Counted from the first letter of the stretch, positions 1 to 9,138 are shown. The stretch: 64,000 nt of DNA from Cytophagales bacterium WSM2-2 (GCA_015472025.1 BNHL01000001.1:992001-1056000), one strand, 5' to 3'. Made by a program: numbers and translations. Notes: a model not told the origin generated them from the sequence alone.

Positions 1-738
1 GAATGCTTTTACTACTCTCATCCCACTGAAGGTTTCATCCAGAATATTGACAATACGACCAAGTGATTCCTGGCTTTGGGTTGCCTGTTTTTTTAGTCGT
101 TTGATGATCTCGGCTAATACACCACCCGTCAAAGGCAGTACCAGCAAAGTGAATAAAGTCAATTGTGGTGATATCGTGAACAACACAAAAAAGTAAACAA
201 TGATCGTGATTGGTTCTTTCAACACGGCCTTCAAGCTGTTCATGACGGCATTCTCCACTTCCATTACATCGTTGGTAAACCGGGAGATAAGGTCACCCTT
301 ACGTTCGTTGTTAAAATAACCGATGTGAAGCAACGAGACTTTCCGGAAAATATCCATTCGAATATTTTTCACCAGGTCAACCCGGATCTTGGTAGCTATA
401 ATACGCTCCAGATATCGGAATAAATTCGCGAGTATCACACAGACAACGATCAGCGCACAAACAAACAGCAATGCTTTCAACTGTCCCTGGTCGCGAATGA
501 CCATCAGGTAAAAATGCTCAAACGTACCTATGATGAACTTGGTCGACAAACTGAAATCAGGGAGAGGCGGAACTTCAACAACAGCTTTACTCTTATTGAA
601 AAGCGTGTCCAGCATCGGTATCACCAGCACTATATTGAATGCACCGAATATGATACCTAATATGGAATAGACAAAAAAGAATACCAGTCGTTTGACAATG
701 GTGTCGGCATAAGCAAGTATACGCAAGAAAACATCCAT
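1..738 (-). CDS. ABC transporter transmembrane/ATP-binding protein (3' part outside window)
   Basis: This is the N-terminal 246 residues of an exporter-type ABC protein; the rest runs off the left edge. The translation starts MDVFLRILAYAD and holds several hydrophobic helices. It includes the family pattern HIGYFNNERKGDLISRFTND near residues 138-157, typical of the MsbA/lipid-A-type half-transporter membrane domain. The segment ends in GMRVVKAF, the usual stretch before the last helices and the nucleotide-binding domain. The start codon lies 4 bases after the stop of the Wzi-like gene at 743, so the two are probably cotranscribed. The substrate (lipid or polysaccharide) cannot be read from this part. 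Confidence 0.85.
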   Translation of the reverse strand, partial: MDVFLRILAYADTIVKRLVFFFVYSILGIIFGAFNIVLVIPMLDTLFNKSKAVVEVPPLPDFSLSTKFIIGTFEHFYLMVIRDQGQLKALLFVCALIVVCVILANLFRYLERIIATKIRVDLVKNIRMDIFRKVSLLHIGYFNNERKGDLISRFTNDVMEVENAVMNSLKAVLKEPITIIVYFFVLFTISPQLTLFTLLVLPLTGGVLAEIIKRLKKQATQSQESLGRIVNILDETFSGMRVVKAF

Positions 739-742
739 AAGG

Positions 743-2437
743 TCAGAAGTCGTAAGTGCGGGCAGGAATATTCCACCGCAATGATACCGAAGTTATTGTA
801 GAATTATTATTGTAGAAGACCACCGGGCTGCTGCTCCTGCGAATGGTAGCCTTGAAATCGATAAATACATTATGCTTTACCATGTATGAAGCTGTAAAGT
901 CCATGAATGTGATTGTGTTGTTCACTCCTTCCCCAACCTTATGCCCATAGTCTCCACCTGAACGTGTGCTGTTGTTTTTCAAGATGTCACTGCCCCAATT
1001 TACTCCAGTCGTATCCCGCCCGATTTTTGTGTAAAAACTTTTTGCGATCAGGTTCAACTTGGGCAACGGCTGATAGCGTACAATAGCCACTCCTTCCATC
1101 AGGTTTGCTCCCAACGGATGTGCCAGCGACTGGGCATAGTTGCTGTAGTTGCTGTATTGCGTATCGTGCGAATAAGTGTATGGCTTGACCAGGTTTCCCT
1201 CAAGTTGGATATCAAGGTTAGGGACGTTAAAGGCGTCAATATATTTTAATCCACCCTGGAGCGCAAACTTATTAGCCCACCAGCCCTTGCCAGAGCGTAA
1301 TTCTTTCAGCACAAACTCATCCATCACGACCTGGCCATAGAATGAAATCTTTTTGAAGGCATTCCATTTAAAATCTCCCCCCAATAAAACATTATCGGGA
1401 CTTCCACCCTGTTGTTCAATAGCGCGGAAGAAGATGATCGGATTGAGGTAGTTGAGTTGAAAATTATTTTTGTTGATCGTATCTTGCGGAGTGAATACCA
1501 CTGATTCGAACACGCCCAGGTTAAATTTCTTTCCGATGTTGATGCTGGCATGGTGAAAGGCCATGAACTTCACGGGGTAGTCTTTATTCGCAGTTGATCC
1601 ACCAATCGTTCCCATGGGGTCCGCTGTAAGGCGATTCAACTGAAACAGATAATTGAGCTTCCAGATTTTTGCATTAGCGCGTAAAAAAAGATTAGGGGGA
1701 GAGTAATCTGAAAAAATCAGGGACCTGAATCCGTTCCCGATAAAGGTCCGGTCATGGCCAAACTGTACATAAATATTTTTGGTCACATTAAAGTCGATAT
1801 AACCTCTCACCTGGAAAAAGTCAACCCCACCGTTCTTGTATGTTTTCCAAAAACCTTCATGCGGCACAACGAATGTGTCGTTGAGTTTCAACTGATCGTA
1901 GGCATAGGCGGGCATGATGGTTTGATTGTCCGTGAAGAAAGTATAGAACCCGATTTTTCGGTCGATCATACCGCGCATTTCCACTCCCCTCGAATTAAGA
2001 TAAAGTGATTGATTCAACCGACTGTCCTTTCCTGAGCTCAGGTATAAAACCGGGCTTACGTGAAAGTCAAAATCGGGAACATCAACATTCGCCAGGTCGG
2101 ATTTCTTCTTGTACATGCCCCAAAAGGCTTTCCTACTGTTGCTTGTTTCCGCCTTACTCCATTCCCAATTATCATTCCGCAAGTAGTCATAGTTGAACTT
2201 ATCCGCCTGGGAGGTAAAAACATGATCTTTCTTTTCGAGAGAATCCACAAAGGCAACGATGGCTTTGCGCTTAAACGGCTGCACGGAAGAGAACAATTCG
2301 GGGGCAATCCGGCCAGCCTTGATTTCGTACCTGGTAATCCAATGATAATAGTCCTCGTTCAGGGTGGCATTAGTGCTCTGGGCACGTGCGAGGCTTGTCA
2401 CCCCCAACAAAAACACAATCGTCTTAATGGCTTTCAA
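743..2437 (-). CDS. Wzi/RemB-like outer-membrane beta-barrel protein
   Basis: A 564-residue secreted protein with a signal peptide ending near ARAQ (residues 17-20). The rest alternates short hydrophobic strands and aromatic residues, as in an outer-membrane beta-barrel, and ends in an aromatic residue. A central motif, GHDRTFIGNGFRSLIFSD, resembles the conserved region of Wzi-type capsule assembly proteins and the gliding protein RemB of Bacteroidota. Such proteins act at the cell surface in polysaccharide attachment or adhesion. It lies directly upstream of an exporter-type ABC gene, which fits envelope export. The family call is from pattern memory; the exact role is unknown. Confidence 0.65.
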   Translation of the reverse strand: MKAIKTIVFLLGVTSLARAQSTNATLNEDYYHWITRYEIKAGRIAPELFSSVQPFKRKAIVAFVDSLEKKDHVFTSQADKFNYDYLRNDNWEWSKAETSNSRKAFWGMYKKKSDLANVDVPDFDFHVSPVLYLSSGKDSRLNQSLYLNSRGVEMRGMIDRKIGFYTFFTDNQTIMPAYAYDQLKLNDTFVVPHEGFWKTYKNGGVDFFQVRGYIDFNVTKNIYVQFGHDRTFIGNGFRSLIFSDYSPPNLFLRANAKIWKLNYLFQLNRLTADPMGTIGGSTANKDYPVKFMAFHHASINIGKKFNLGVFESVVFTPQDTINKNNFQLNYLNPIIFFRAIEQQGGSPDNVLLGGDFKWNAFKKISFYGQVVMDEFVLKELRSGKGWWANKFALQGGLKYIDAFNVPNLDIQLEGNLVKPYTYSHDTQYSNYSNYAQSLAHPLGANLMEGVAIVRYQPLPKLNLIAKSFYTKIGRDTTGVNWGSDILKNNSTRSGGDYGHKVGEGVNNTITFMDFTASYMVKHNVFIDFKATIRRSSSPVVFYNNNSTITSVSLRWNIPARTYDF

Positions 2438-2529
2438 GTATCGGGATTAAAAAAGAGCTCAAAATTGCCCATTTTTATTCGATTTTAGCGCAAATAATAG
2501 GTCTTTCATAAAAATGGCCGGGGGCTATA

Positions 2530-2559
2530 TTGTAAATATGCCCTGTTTCTCTATTTTTG
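2530..2559 (+). promoter_or_regulatory. Bacteroidota-type promoter of rpmE2
   Basis: TTG at 2530-2532 is followed by exactly 19 bases and then TATTTTTG at 2552-2559. This matches the Bacteroidota housekeeping consensus (TTTG/TTG near -33, TAnnTTTG near -7). It sits about 20 bases upstream of the rpmE2 start codon at 2581. Confidence 0.7.
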
Positions 2560-2580
2560 CAGTCCTTTTAAAGAAAGAAT

Positions 2581-2826
2581 ATGAAGAAGAGCATCCATCC
2601 GAACTACCAGGAAGTGATTTTTTGGGACACTTCGAGCGATTTTAAGTTTTTAAGCCGTTCGACCAACGTTCCTAAGGAAAAAATCAAGTGGACAGACGGT
2701 AAGGAATATCCCGTAATCAAAGTGGAAGTTAGTTCTGCATCACACCCTTATTTTACTGGCAAGAAAATGTTTGTTGATACTGCCGGTCGTGTGGAGAAAT
2801 TTCAGAAGAAATACGGCAAGAAATAA
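2581..2826 (+). CDS. rpmE2: 50S ribosomal protein L31 type B
   Basis: The 81-residue product is a full-length type B bL31, a peripheral protein of the large ribosomal subunit. It begins [10 protein letters not shown] and shows the family pattern [23 protein letters not shown]. It has no cysteines, so it is the zinc-free (C-minus) form. The gene has its own promoter and terminator and stands as a single-gene unit between divergent envelope genes and the glmU-like operon. In organisms with both forms, the zinc-free paralogue is often zinc-regulated; here there is no sign of a Zur site, and it may be the only L31. Confidence 0.95.
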   Translation: MKKSIHPNYQEVIFWDTSSDFKFLSRSTNVPKEKIKWTDGKEYPVIKVEVSSASHPYFTGKKMFVDTAGRVEKFQKKYGKK

Positions 2827-2848
2827 TATTGCTATTAGCGTTTTAAGA

Positions 2849-2879
2849 AAAAGAACCTCCGTGCGGGGTTCTTTTTTTT
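2849..2879 (+). terminator. Rho-independent terminator of rpmE2
   Basis: A 9-bp stem, AAGAACCTC (2851-2859) pairing with GGGGTTCTT (2865-2873) with one T-G wobble and a CGTGC loop, runs into a tract of eight T. It lies 23 bases after the rpmE2 stop codon. Confidence 0.85.
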
Positions 2880-2906
2880 GCCTTAACTTTCACTCTTGAT
2901 CTGCAC

Positions 2907-4070
2907 ATGAACATCATCCTTTTTGACGATCCAACCATCAGAATTAACCTGCTCCCGCTAACTCTCACACGGCCTGTTGCGGATATGCGTGTTGGTATCC
3001 TGACAGTGGCCGAAAAATGGGAGCATCATTTCAAAATCAAGCCCTCCTATGCCACGGTAAATTATCTCAGTAAAAAATTCGTAAAGAAAACTACGCCAGA
3101 CAATCTTTGGATCAACGGAGCGATATGCCCAGACTCATCCCTGGTTGAATCAATCCAAAGATTAAAACCGGGTGAGAGTTTGAAAAGAAATACTGCGGTA
3201 ATTGCCATTCGCTCAGGCGAGACAGAGTTGCCTGCGTTGACCGGAAACACAACCGAGTACTCTGGCGAAATAACAGTGATTGACAACCTCTGGAAAATTT
3301 TTCAAAAGAACGGACAGGAAATCCGCTCCGATTTCAAACTCATAACGGATGGAAGAAAATCAGCTGAGATCACCGATCCGCATACGCACACTTACAACAG
3401 ATCCAATATTTTTATTGAAGAAGGAGTCGTGCTGCATACAGCCGTCCTAAATGCGGAAGGTGGGCCAATCTATCTTGGGAAAAATTCGCAGGTTCAGGAA
3501 GGAGCAATCATACGCGGGCCATTTTCTCTTGGTGAAAGCTCTGTTATAAACATGGGTGCCAAAATGAGAGGAGATACCACCATTGGCCCATTCAGTAAAA
3601 TTGGCGGTGAAGTGAGTAATACCGTGGTCTTGGGTTACTCTAACAAAGCACATGATGGATTCTTGGGAAACTCCGTACTTGGAGAATGGTGCAATCTTGG
3701 TGCCGACACCAATACATCAAATCTCAAAAATAATTACGACAACGTGAAGCTCTGGAACTACGGAAAAAAAGGATTTGCTGACACCGGGCTTCCTTTCTGC
3801 GGCCTCATTATGGGTGATCACAGCAAAAGTGGGATAAACATGATGTTTAACACTGGAACAGTAGTTGGTGTGAGCTCCAGTATTTTTGGGGCCGGGTATC
3901 CCCGCAATTTTGTGCCGTCCTACTCCTGGGGTGGTGCAGCCGGATTCACCACGTACCAATTTGATAAGGCAATGGAGACTGCCGAGCGGGTGATGGCTCG
4001 GAGAAATGTACTCCTCTCTCAACAGGATCGTGAGATTTTGAAAAATGTTTTCGACCAAACTTTCCAATGA
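2907..4070 (+). CDS. GlmU-like sugar nucleotidyltransferase/acetyltransferase (alternative Bacteroidota form)
   Basis: 387 residues. The N-terminal part starts MNIILFDDP and carries LLPLTLTRPVADMRVGILT (about 16-34), the hallmark of the alternative Bacteroidota GlmU family (NTP_transf_4 type). From about residue 165 onward there are left-handed beta-helix hexapeptide repeats (for example GKNSQVQEGAIIRGPFSLG). Members are predicted to make UDP-N-acetylglucosamine from glucosamine-1-phosphate for cell-wall and glycan synthesis. The nucleotidyltransferase part is short and divergent compared with E. coli GlmU. The stop codon overlaps the holB start (ATGA), so the two are translationally coupled. 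Confidence 0.85.
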   Translation: MNIILFDDPTIRINLLPLTLTRPVADMRVGILTVAEKWEHHFKIKPSYATVNYLSKKFVKKTTPDNLWINGAICPDSSLVESIQRLKPGESLKRNTAVIAIRSGETELPALTGNTTEYSGEITVIDNLWKIFQKNGQEIRSDFKLITDGRKSAEITDPHTHTYNRSNIFIEEGVVLHTAVLNAEGGPIYLGKNSQVQEGAIIRGPFSLGESSVINMGAKMRGDTTIGPFSKIGGEVSNTVVLGYSNKAHDGFLGNSVLGEWCNLGADTNTSNLKNNYDNVKLWNYGKKGFADTGLPFCGLIMGDHSKSGINMMFNTGTVVGVSSSIFGAGYPRNFVPSYSWGGAAGFTTYQFDKAMETAERVMARRNVLLSQQDREILKNVFDQTFQ

Positions 4071-5194
4071 CGTTTGCCGCTATTCCTGGCCTTGAAGAAA
4101 CCAAGCACAGACTCACAGCATCGGTGCGGTCGAATCATATTGCTCATGCACTTTTGTTCGCGGGCAAGCCGGGGGCGCTCAACCTGCCGCTGGCACTCGC
4201 CTTCGCAAACTATCTTCACTGTACCGATAAGAAGGAGAATGATGCCTGTGGCAATTGTCCAGCCTGCAGCAAAAGTCAGAAGTATATTCATCCTGACACG
4301 CATTTTGTTTTTCCGCTGGGCAACGTTAGCAATGACAAAGATGAGGACCGGTTCCGTGCCGAAATTCTTAAGACCTGGCGGAGTTTCCTTCTTGAAAAAC
4401 CTTTCGGAAACCTTGCCCAATGGATGGCCTCGTATGAAGGTGAAGACAAACAAGCGCTGATAGCAAGAGAAGAAAGTCGCAAGATCGTTCAAACGCTTTC
4501 GCTGAAACCGTTTGAAAGCACCAATAAAATCATGATCATTTGGCTCCCGGAATTAATGCACTCTTCGGCAGCCAATGGGATTTTAAAAATCCTGGAGGAA
4601 CCACCGCCTCAAACTTTTTTCTTACTGGTAACGAACGGGGCTGAGCAACTACTCCCCACGATTCTATCACGTACGCAAATTGTGCACGTACCACAACTTA
4701 GTGACAGCGAAATTGAAAACTATCTGAAAAAGAATTTCTCACTGGAAGAAGCCCAGGTGAATGAAATTTTACAAATGGCTGATGGGGATTTGAATTTTGC
4801 CATTCAGATGACAGACGAAGAAGAAGACCATCATCATCAGCATAGATTTACCGATTGGATGCGGTCTTGTTTCAAAAAAGATTACGTCAAGCTACTGGGC
4901 CTCGCTGATGAATTTCATGAACTCGATAAACTAGCCCAACGTAATTTATTTCATTATGCTTTGGGGATGATGCGTGAAGCATTGATCCAGATTTCCAGTG
5001 CTAATGCGATCAGCCGCGCCAAAGGCCCGGAAGAGAAATTTATCAAAGACTTTAGCAAAGTATTTAGTGTTCCTAAAATTGAGACCTTCAATAAACTTAT
5101 TAATGAAGCAACCTATCACCTCGAACGCAATGGCAGTGCAAAAATGATCTTTATGGATTTGTCTCTACAATTATCAAAAACTATCAACCCGTAA
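4067..5194 (+). CDS. holB: DNA polymerase III subunit delta-prime
   Basis: 375 residues, an AAA+ clamp-loader subunit that with DnaX and HolA loads the sliding clamp. Visible features are IAHALLFAGKPG (about 25-36), four cysteines at 52, 61, 64 and 67 forming the clamp-loader zinc module, EEPPPQTFFLLVT, and SRTQ near residue 203, the SRC-like arginine-finger motif. The P-loop is degenerate (GKPGALNLP in place of GxxGxGKT), as expected for delta-prime, which does not hydrolyse ATP. An ATGA overlap joins it to the upstream GlmU-like gene. The next gene starts 14 bases downstream. Confidence 0.9.
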   Translation: MTFAAIPGLEETKHRLTASVRSNHIAHALLFAGKPGALNLPLALAFANYLHCTDKKENDACGNCPACSKSQKYIHPDTHFVFPLGNVSNDKDEDRFRAEILKTWRSFLLEKPFGNLAQWMASYEGEDKQALIAREESRKIVQTLSLKPFESTNKIMIIWLPELMHSSAANGILKILEEPPPQTFFLLVTNGAEQLLPTILSRTQIVHVPQLSDSEIENYLKKNFSLEEAQVNEILQMADGDLNFAIQMTDEEEDHHHQHRFTDWMRSCFKKDYVKLLGLADEFHELDKLAQRNLFHYALGMMREALIQISSANAISRAKGPEEKFIKDFSKVFSVPKIETFNKLINEATYHLERNGSAKMIFMDLSLQLSKTINP

Positions 5195-5208
5195 CTGAAT
5201 TTTTATAG

Positions 5209-6114
5209 ATGAAAAACACGTTTTTCTTTCTTATTCTGACAACGCTGATCTGGAGCAATATTTCCGCACAAAAAACCAATACCACTCCTGCACAGCCTAC
5301 CGATTTTGTTATTACAATCAAAACGAGTTTCGGTGACATGGTCGCGGTTCTATACGATGAAACACCCAAACACAAGCAAAATTTTCTCAAGCTAGCACGC
5401 GAGCACTTTTACGACAGCTTACTCTTCCACCGGGTTATAGATGGATTCATGATCCAGGGCGGTGATCCTGCTTCTAAAAAATCAAAAGCCGGAGAGCCTT
5501 TGGGTAATGGGAGTCCGGGATATACCGTTGACGCAGAATTCAACCCGAAATTATATCACAAGCGTGGAGCATTGGCAGCCGCGCGCATAGGCGGACCTCA
5601 AAATCCACAGAAAGCTTCCAGCGGTAGTCAATTTTACATCGTGCATGGAACTGTAACTCCCGAAGCGATGATTAACAGTATGAAGTACGATCAGGGAAAA
5701 TTGAATACAGCGATGCGTGAGTATATGTCGAAGCCCGAAAACAAAGCGTTATCCGATACGCTGAAAAATCTCTACACGTCTGGTCAAATGGAGAAGTTTA
5801 ACACCCGGGTGCTCGACTTAGTACCAACAGTCGAAAAAGCAACAGGCATCAAAATCATAAAAGACATTTCTCCTGAAAAAGTAAAAGCCTACACAACCAT
5901 TGGGGGAACGCCTTTTCTCGATGACGACTACACCGTTTTTGGTGAAGTCATCAAAGGATTGGACGTCATTGAAAAAATTACGAAGGTGCAGAAGAATCCG
6001 TCAGATCGTCCTTTGGAGGATGTACGGATGTTCATCTCAGTTGTCGAATTGCCCAAACAAAAAATCACACAAGAATACGGGTACGTCTATCCTGAAACTG
6101 CTCCTAAAAAATGA
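5209..6114 (+). CDS. Secreted cyclophilin-type peptidyl-prolyl isomerase
   Basis: 301 residues with a signal peptide (cleavage near NISA/Q, residue 20-21), so it acts in the periplasm on proline bonds of exported proteins. Cyclophilin motifs are FHRVIDGFMIQGG (73-85), SSGSQFYIVHG (137-147) and TPFLDDDYTVFGEVIKG (234-250). Between the last two lies an insertion of about 85 residues, rich in charged and helical sequence, that is absent from compact cyclophilins but seen in Bacteroidota homologues. It is in the same run as holB and overlaps the downstream reductase gene by ATGA. Confidence 0.9.
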   Translation: MKNTFFFLILTTLIWSNISAQKTNTTPAQPTDFVITIKTSFGDMVAVLYDETPKHKQNFLKLAREHFYDSLLFHRVIDGFMIQGGDPASKKSKAGEPLGNGSPGYTVDAEFNPKLYHKRGALAAARIGGPQNPQKASSGSQFYIVHGTVTPEAMINSMKYDQGKLNTAMREYMSKPENKALSDTLKNLYTSGQMEKFNTRVLDLVPTVEKATGIKIIKDISPEKVKAYTTIGGTPFLDDDYTVFGEVIKGLDVIEKITKVQKNPSDRPLEDVRMFISVVELPKQKITQEYGYVYPETAPKK

Positions 6115-7010
6115 GAATACTTGTCACAGGATCGAATGGTTTGCTTGGTCAAAAATTGGTGGAGCTTATTTCCGTACAGCCTGATCACTACCTGATCGCT
6201 ACAGCTAAATCAGCTCTTGTACCTGTATTATCCCATGGTGAGTTTCATTTGCTCGATATTACTGATGCGGAGGAAGTGGATGCAGTTATTTCTAAAACGA
6301 AACCCGATGTAGTCATCCATACTGCTGCAATGACCCAGGTAGATCAATGCGAAACCGACCGGTATAAGTGCTGGCAAAGCAATGTCGAAGCTGTCAGCTA
6401 CATTGTAGACGCCTGTAAAAAAAACAATTCACACCTGGTTCACGTATCTACAGACTTTATTTTTGACGGAACTCATGGGCCTTTGGATGAAGACGAGCGT
6501 CCCGGTCCGGTGAACTACTATGGCGAGAGTAAACTTGCCGGTGAGATGATCGTTCTGCAAAGTGGAATTTCATGGACAATTGTTCGGACGGTGTTGGTCT
6601 ATGGAATTACGAAAGATCAAAGCCGGAGTAACATTGTATTATGGGTGAAGAAAAGTCTGGAGGAGAAGAAAAAAATCAATGTAGTGAACGATCAATTCCG
6701 TACGCCTACATTAGCGGAGGACCTGGCCTCCGGTTGCTTACTTGCTGCTACAAAGAAAGCGCTGGGAATTTATCATGTCTCTGGAAGTGAAATGATGACT
6801 CCTTATGACGTTGCGATTGCTACAGCTGATTTTTTCAAACTCGATCCGACATTGATCCATCAAACGGATTCAACTCAATTTACTCAGCCCGCCAAACGCC
6901 CGATGAAGACTGGCTTTATCATCGACAAAGCGGAGAGCGAGTTGGGATATAAACCACATACTTTTCGTGAGGGATTAGCTGTTATCGCACAGCAAATTTC
7001 CAAAGTCTAA
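6111..7010 (+). CDS. RmlD-like dTDP-4-dehydrorhamnose reductase / NAD(P)-dependent sugar epimerase
   Basis: 299 residues, a short-chain dehydrogenase with Rossmann glycine motif GSNGLLGQK (7-15), the segment STDF (113-116) and catalytic Y137-x3-K141. The pattern TDFIFDG and the closing PKRPMKT-like segment (AKRPMKTGF) place it in the RmlD family, which reduces dTDP-4-keto-rhamnose to dTDP-rhamnose. No other rhamnose genes (rmlABC) are nearby, so the substrate is uncertain. It overlaps the cyclophilin gene by ATGA. Its stop codon interlocks with that of the convergent response regulator at CTAA (7007-7010). Confidence 0.8.
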   Translation: MRILVTGSNGLLGQKLVELISVQPDHYLIATAKSALVPVLSHGEFHLLDITDAEEVDAVISKTKPDVVIHTAAMTQVDQCETDRYKCWQSNVEAVSYIVDACKKNNSHLVHVSTDFIFDGTHGPLDEDERPGPVNYYGESKLAGEMIVLQSGISWTIVRTVLVYGITKDQSRSNIVLWVKKSLEEKKKINVVNDQFRTPTLAEDLASGCLLAATKKALGIYHVSGSEMMTPYDVAIATADFFKLDPTLIHQTDSTQFTQPAKRPMKTGFIIDKAESELGYKPHTFREGLAVIAQQISKV

Positions 7011-7741
7011 ATTCCGAGCACGCTCTTCAATTTGGAATAGCCTGACTGGCTCAGGGGAATCCGGGTTCCGCTTTTCAAAAGCGCAACGTGATTATCTTTT
7101 TCCATTGGTTCGATTCGGGTGAGCTCCTGCAGATTGAGGAGATATGATCGATGCACTCGTACAAACTGAGAAGAATCAAGTGTCTTCTCGAAAAATGCCA
7201 TCGTCTTTTTCTTGAGATAAAAGCCTTCCGTAGTAAAAATTTTCACGTAGTCGTCAAAGGCTTCAAAGTAATGAATGCGTTGTATGGGTAGCACCACGAT
7301 ATTCTGCCCCTTTTTAACTACGACACGATTCTGACTTTCCGGGGAGCTGATTTCATCCGATAACGCTGGAGGCACATTAGCTGTATTTTGTGAAAGCCAT
7401 TTGTTCAATGCTTTATCAAATCGCTCCTTGCCAAACGGCTTCAATAAATAGTCAATCGCGTGTGTCTCAAAAGCCTTGATAGCATATTCGTCAAAAGCGG
7501 TAGTAAAAATCACCGGTGGTGGGTTGTCGATCAGTTCCAGCATTTCAAAACCGTTGATCTTTGGCATTTGGATATCGAGAAAAATCAAGTCGGGTTGATG
7601 CTGAGCAATGGCTTTCACACCTTCAAAACCATCACCACACTCAGCTACCACGCTTATCTGAGTAAAACTCTTCAAATATTCTTTTATGATCCCACGTGCC
7701 AACGGTTCATCATCGATCACGATCACTTTTATACCAGTCAT
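7007..7741 (-). CDS. LytTR-family response regulator
   Basis: 244 residues. An N-terminal receiver domain has the acidic pair D10-D11, phospho-acceptor D56 in LIFLDIQMP, and the lysine in LLKPFGKERF. The C-terminal half is a LytTR DNA-binding domain (VVLPIQRIHYFEAFDDYVKI, FVRVHRSYLLNL). It is the output partner of the LytS-type kinase encoded immediately upstream, 4 bases apart. Linked DUF4288 and LiaF-like genes suggest an envelope-stress circuit. Confidence 0.95.
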   Translation of the reverse strand: MTGIKVIVIDDEPLARGIIKEYLKSFTQISVVAECGDGFEGVKAIAQHQPDLIFLDIQMPKINGFEMLELIDNPPPVIFTTAFDEYAIKAFETHAIDYLLKPFGKERFDKALNKWLSQNTANVPPALSDEISSPESQNRVVVKKGQNIVVLPIQRIHYFEAFDDYVKIFTTEGFYLKKKTMAFFEKTLDSSQFVRVHRSYLLNLQELTRIEPMEKDNHVALLKSGTRIPLSQSGYSKLKSVLGI

Positions 7742-7745
7742 AGTT

Positions 7746-8774
7746 TCAGTTCGTCTGGGGTATTCTAATTGATGTAGTAAAAATATTTTCGTCTTGCCTG
7801 GTGGTCAGCAGGTCATTCCGGTAAAAAATTAATGCCAGCCTGCGTTGCACCGAATTCAATCCGAAGCCTGTACCACGCTTTGGCGAGGCAGTCTCCGGGT
7901 CAAATGGATTTTTAATGGTGATCAGTAAATTTTTGTCTTCTGCTTTCGCATCAACGCTAATCGTTACTTCACCGGTTGTATCGTATAAGCCAAACTTAAT
8001 TGCATTTTCCAAAACAGGTTGTAACAATAAGGAGGGCAGCATCATTCCGGTCGCGGTCTCGTCTGCAGTAACTTTCGTAATCAGACGATGGCCGAAACGT
8101 ACTTTTTCAATTTCCAGGTAAAGTCCCAGGTGACGAAGCTCATCGCTCAGCGAAACCAGTTGATTGCCTTCCTTCTTCACTGTTCCGCGAAGAAAATCCG
8201 AAAGCTGCTCAATCATCTTACGGGCTTGTTCCGGTTGTGAAATCGTCAGGGCACTGATCGAATTCAGGCTGTTAAACAAAAAATGAGGTTGCAATTGCTG
8301 ACGCAAATTCGACAACTCCGCTTCACGCATTAGTTTGTCAGATTCATTGGCGCGCGCTTCAATTTGATTTTGTTCTTTAATGTACCACCATACCCAGCCT
8401 TGCACAGCAACGATCAAAACCATCAACCATATGAAAACAAACCGTAGTGCCAGGGTCGATTGAAGCGTGGAGAGATAAATTTTGTCAGTCAGAAATTCTT
8501 TTAACAACAAATTCAAGGCAATACAACTCAGCGCTGCGAGCACTGCACTTGCAGTCATCAGGTAAAACGCATTTTTAGCAGATGGCCTGAAATACTTTAC
8601 CATCATGTTAATGTCAAATCCAGCCAGCGCTAATGCGAATCCTGTTGCAGCAGTATCTATCAGCGTTTCACGTAACGGAATGCCAAATCTGAGCATCACT
8701 AAAATCTGAATGGCCGCCCAAAACAGCCACCATCCACTCGCAACGATTACAATTGTGTACTTCTGCCTCGTCAC
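7746..8774 (-). CDS. LytS-type sensor histidine kinase
   Basis: About 342 residues from a GTG start at 8774; the frame stays open to 8870 but that extension would overlap the DUF4288 gene and adds an implausible hydrophilic leader. From the GTG, four transmembrane helices follow (about residues 8-30, 37-60, 68-92 and 108-132). Then comes the His_kinase motif LRQQLQPHFLFNSLN with phospho-acceptor H164, an N-box (LLLQPVLENAIKF) and a glycine box (GTGFGLNSVQRRL). It phosphorylates the LytTR regulator downstream. No extracellular sensor domain is visible, so it may sense the membrane or a partner such as the LiaF-like protein. Confidence 0.9.
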   Translation of the reverse strand: MTRQKYTIVIVASGWWLFWAAIQILVMLRFGIPLRETLIDTAATGFALALAGFDINMMVKYFRPSAKNAFYLMTASAVLAALSCIALNLLLKEFLTDKIYLSTLQSTLALRFVFIWLMVLIVAVQGWVWWYIKEQNQIEARANESDKLMREAELSNLRQQLQPHFLFNSLNSISALTISQPEQARKMIEQLSDFLRGTVKKEGNQLVSLSDELRHLGLYLEIEKVRFGHRLITKVTADETATGMMLPSLLLQPVLENAIKFGLYDTTGEVTISVDAKAEDKNLLITIKNPFDPETASPKRGTGFGLNSVQRRLALIFYRNDLLTTRQDENIFTTSIRIPQTN

Positions 8775-8784
8775 TTCAAGTGTT

Positions 8785-9138
8785 TTAAAATACAGGTCTT
8801 GCCGACAACTGCATGCATGCAGCCTGGTTGTGAATATAATTAATGTATTGGTTTGGCTCATCCATTTCACGTACCTGGGAATGGAGTTCCATACCGTTCT
8901 TCAACTCTTTCATTTGGCGAAGGTCGGCTACATTCACAAATTCCCACTGCACCACTCCGTGCCGCTGATTGACAACAGCCTCTTCGAAGCTGAGACCAAT
9001 CATTCGGGCTTTGAGAATCGCTTCTTCAAAACTCTCCGCTTCAATCAGTCGGAGATGTTCGTCAAACTGAGGGCGTTGCATCCCTTCGGCTTTGATCTGA
9101 AAAACTATTTTTGCGATATACCAGTTCATACTACTCAA
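8785..9138 (-). CDS. DUF4288 domain protein
   Basis: 117 residues, cytoplasmic, no signal or membrane segment. The pattern MNWYIAKIVFQI near the start and the FDEHLRLIEAESFEEAILKA segment match DUF4288, a small domain of unknown function common in Bacteroidota. The start ATG at 9138 or the second ATG at 9129 could both serve. It ends 10 bases before the likely GTG start of the kinase, so it belongs to the two-component operon. Whether it takes part in signalling is not known. Confidence 0.8.
   Translation of the reverse strand: MSSMNWYIAKIVFQIKAEGMQRPQFDEHLRLIEAESFEEAILKARMIGLSFEEAVVNQRHGVVQWEFVNVADLRQMKELKNGMELHSQVREMDEPNQYINYIHNQAACMQLSARPVF

Noticed and set aside
2060..2488. 142-residue frame on the plus strand
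   Set aside because: It lies antisense to the Wzi/RemB-like gene, which has a signal peptide and a family motif; the plus frame has neither.
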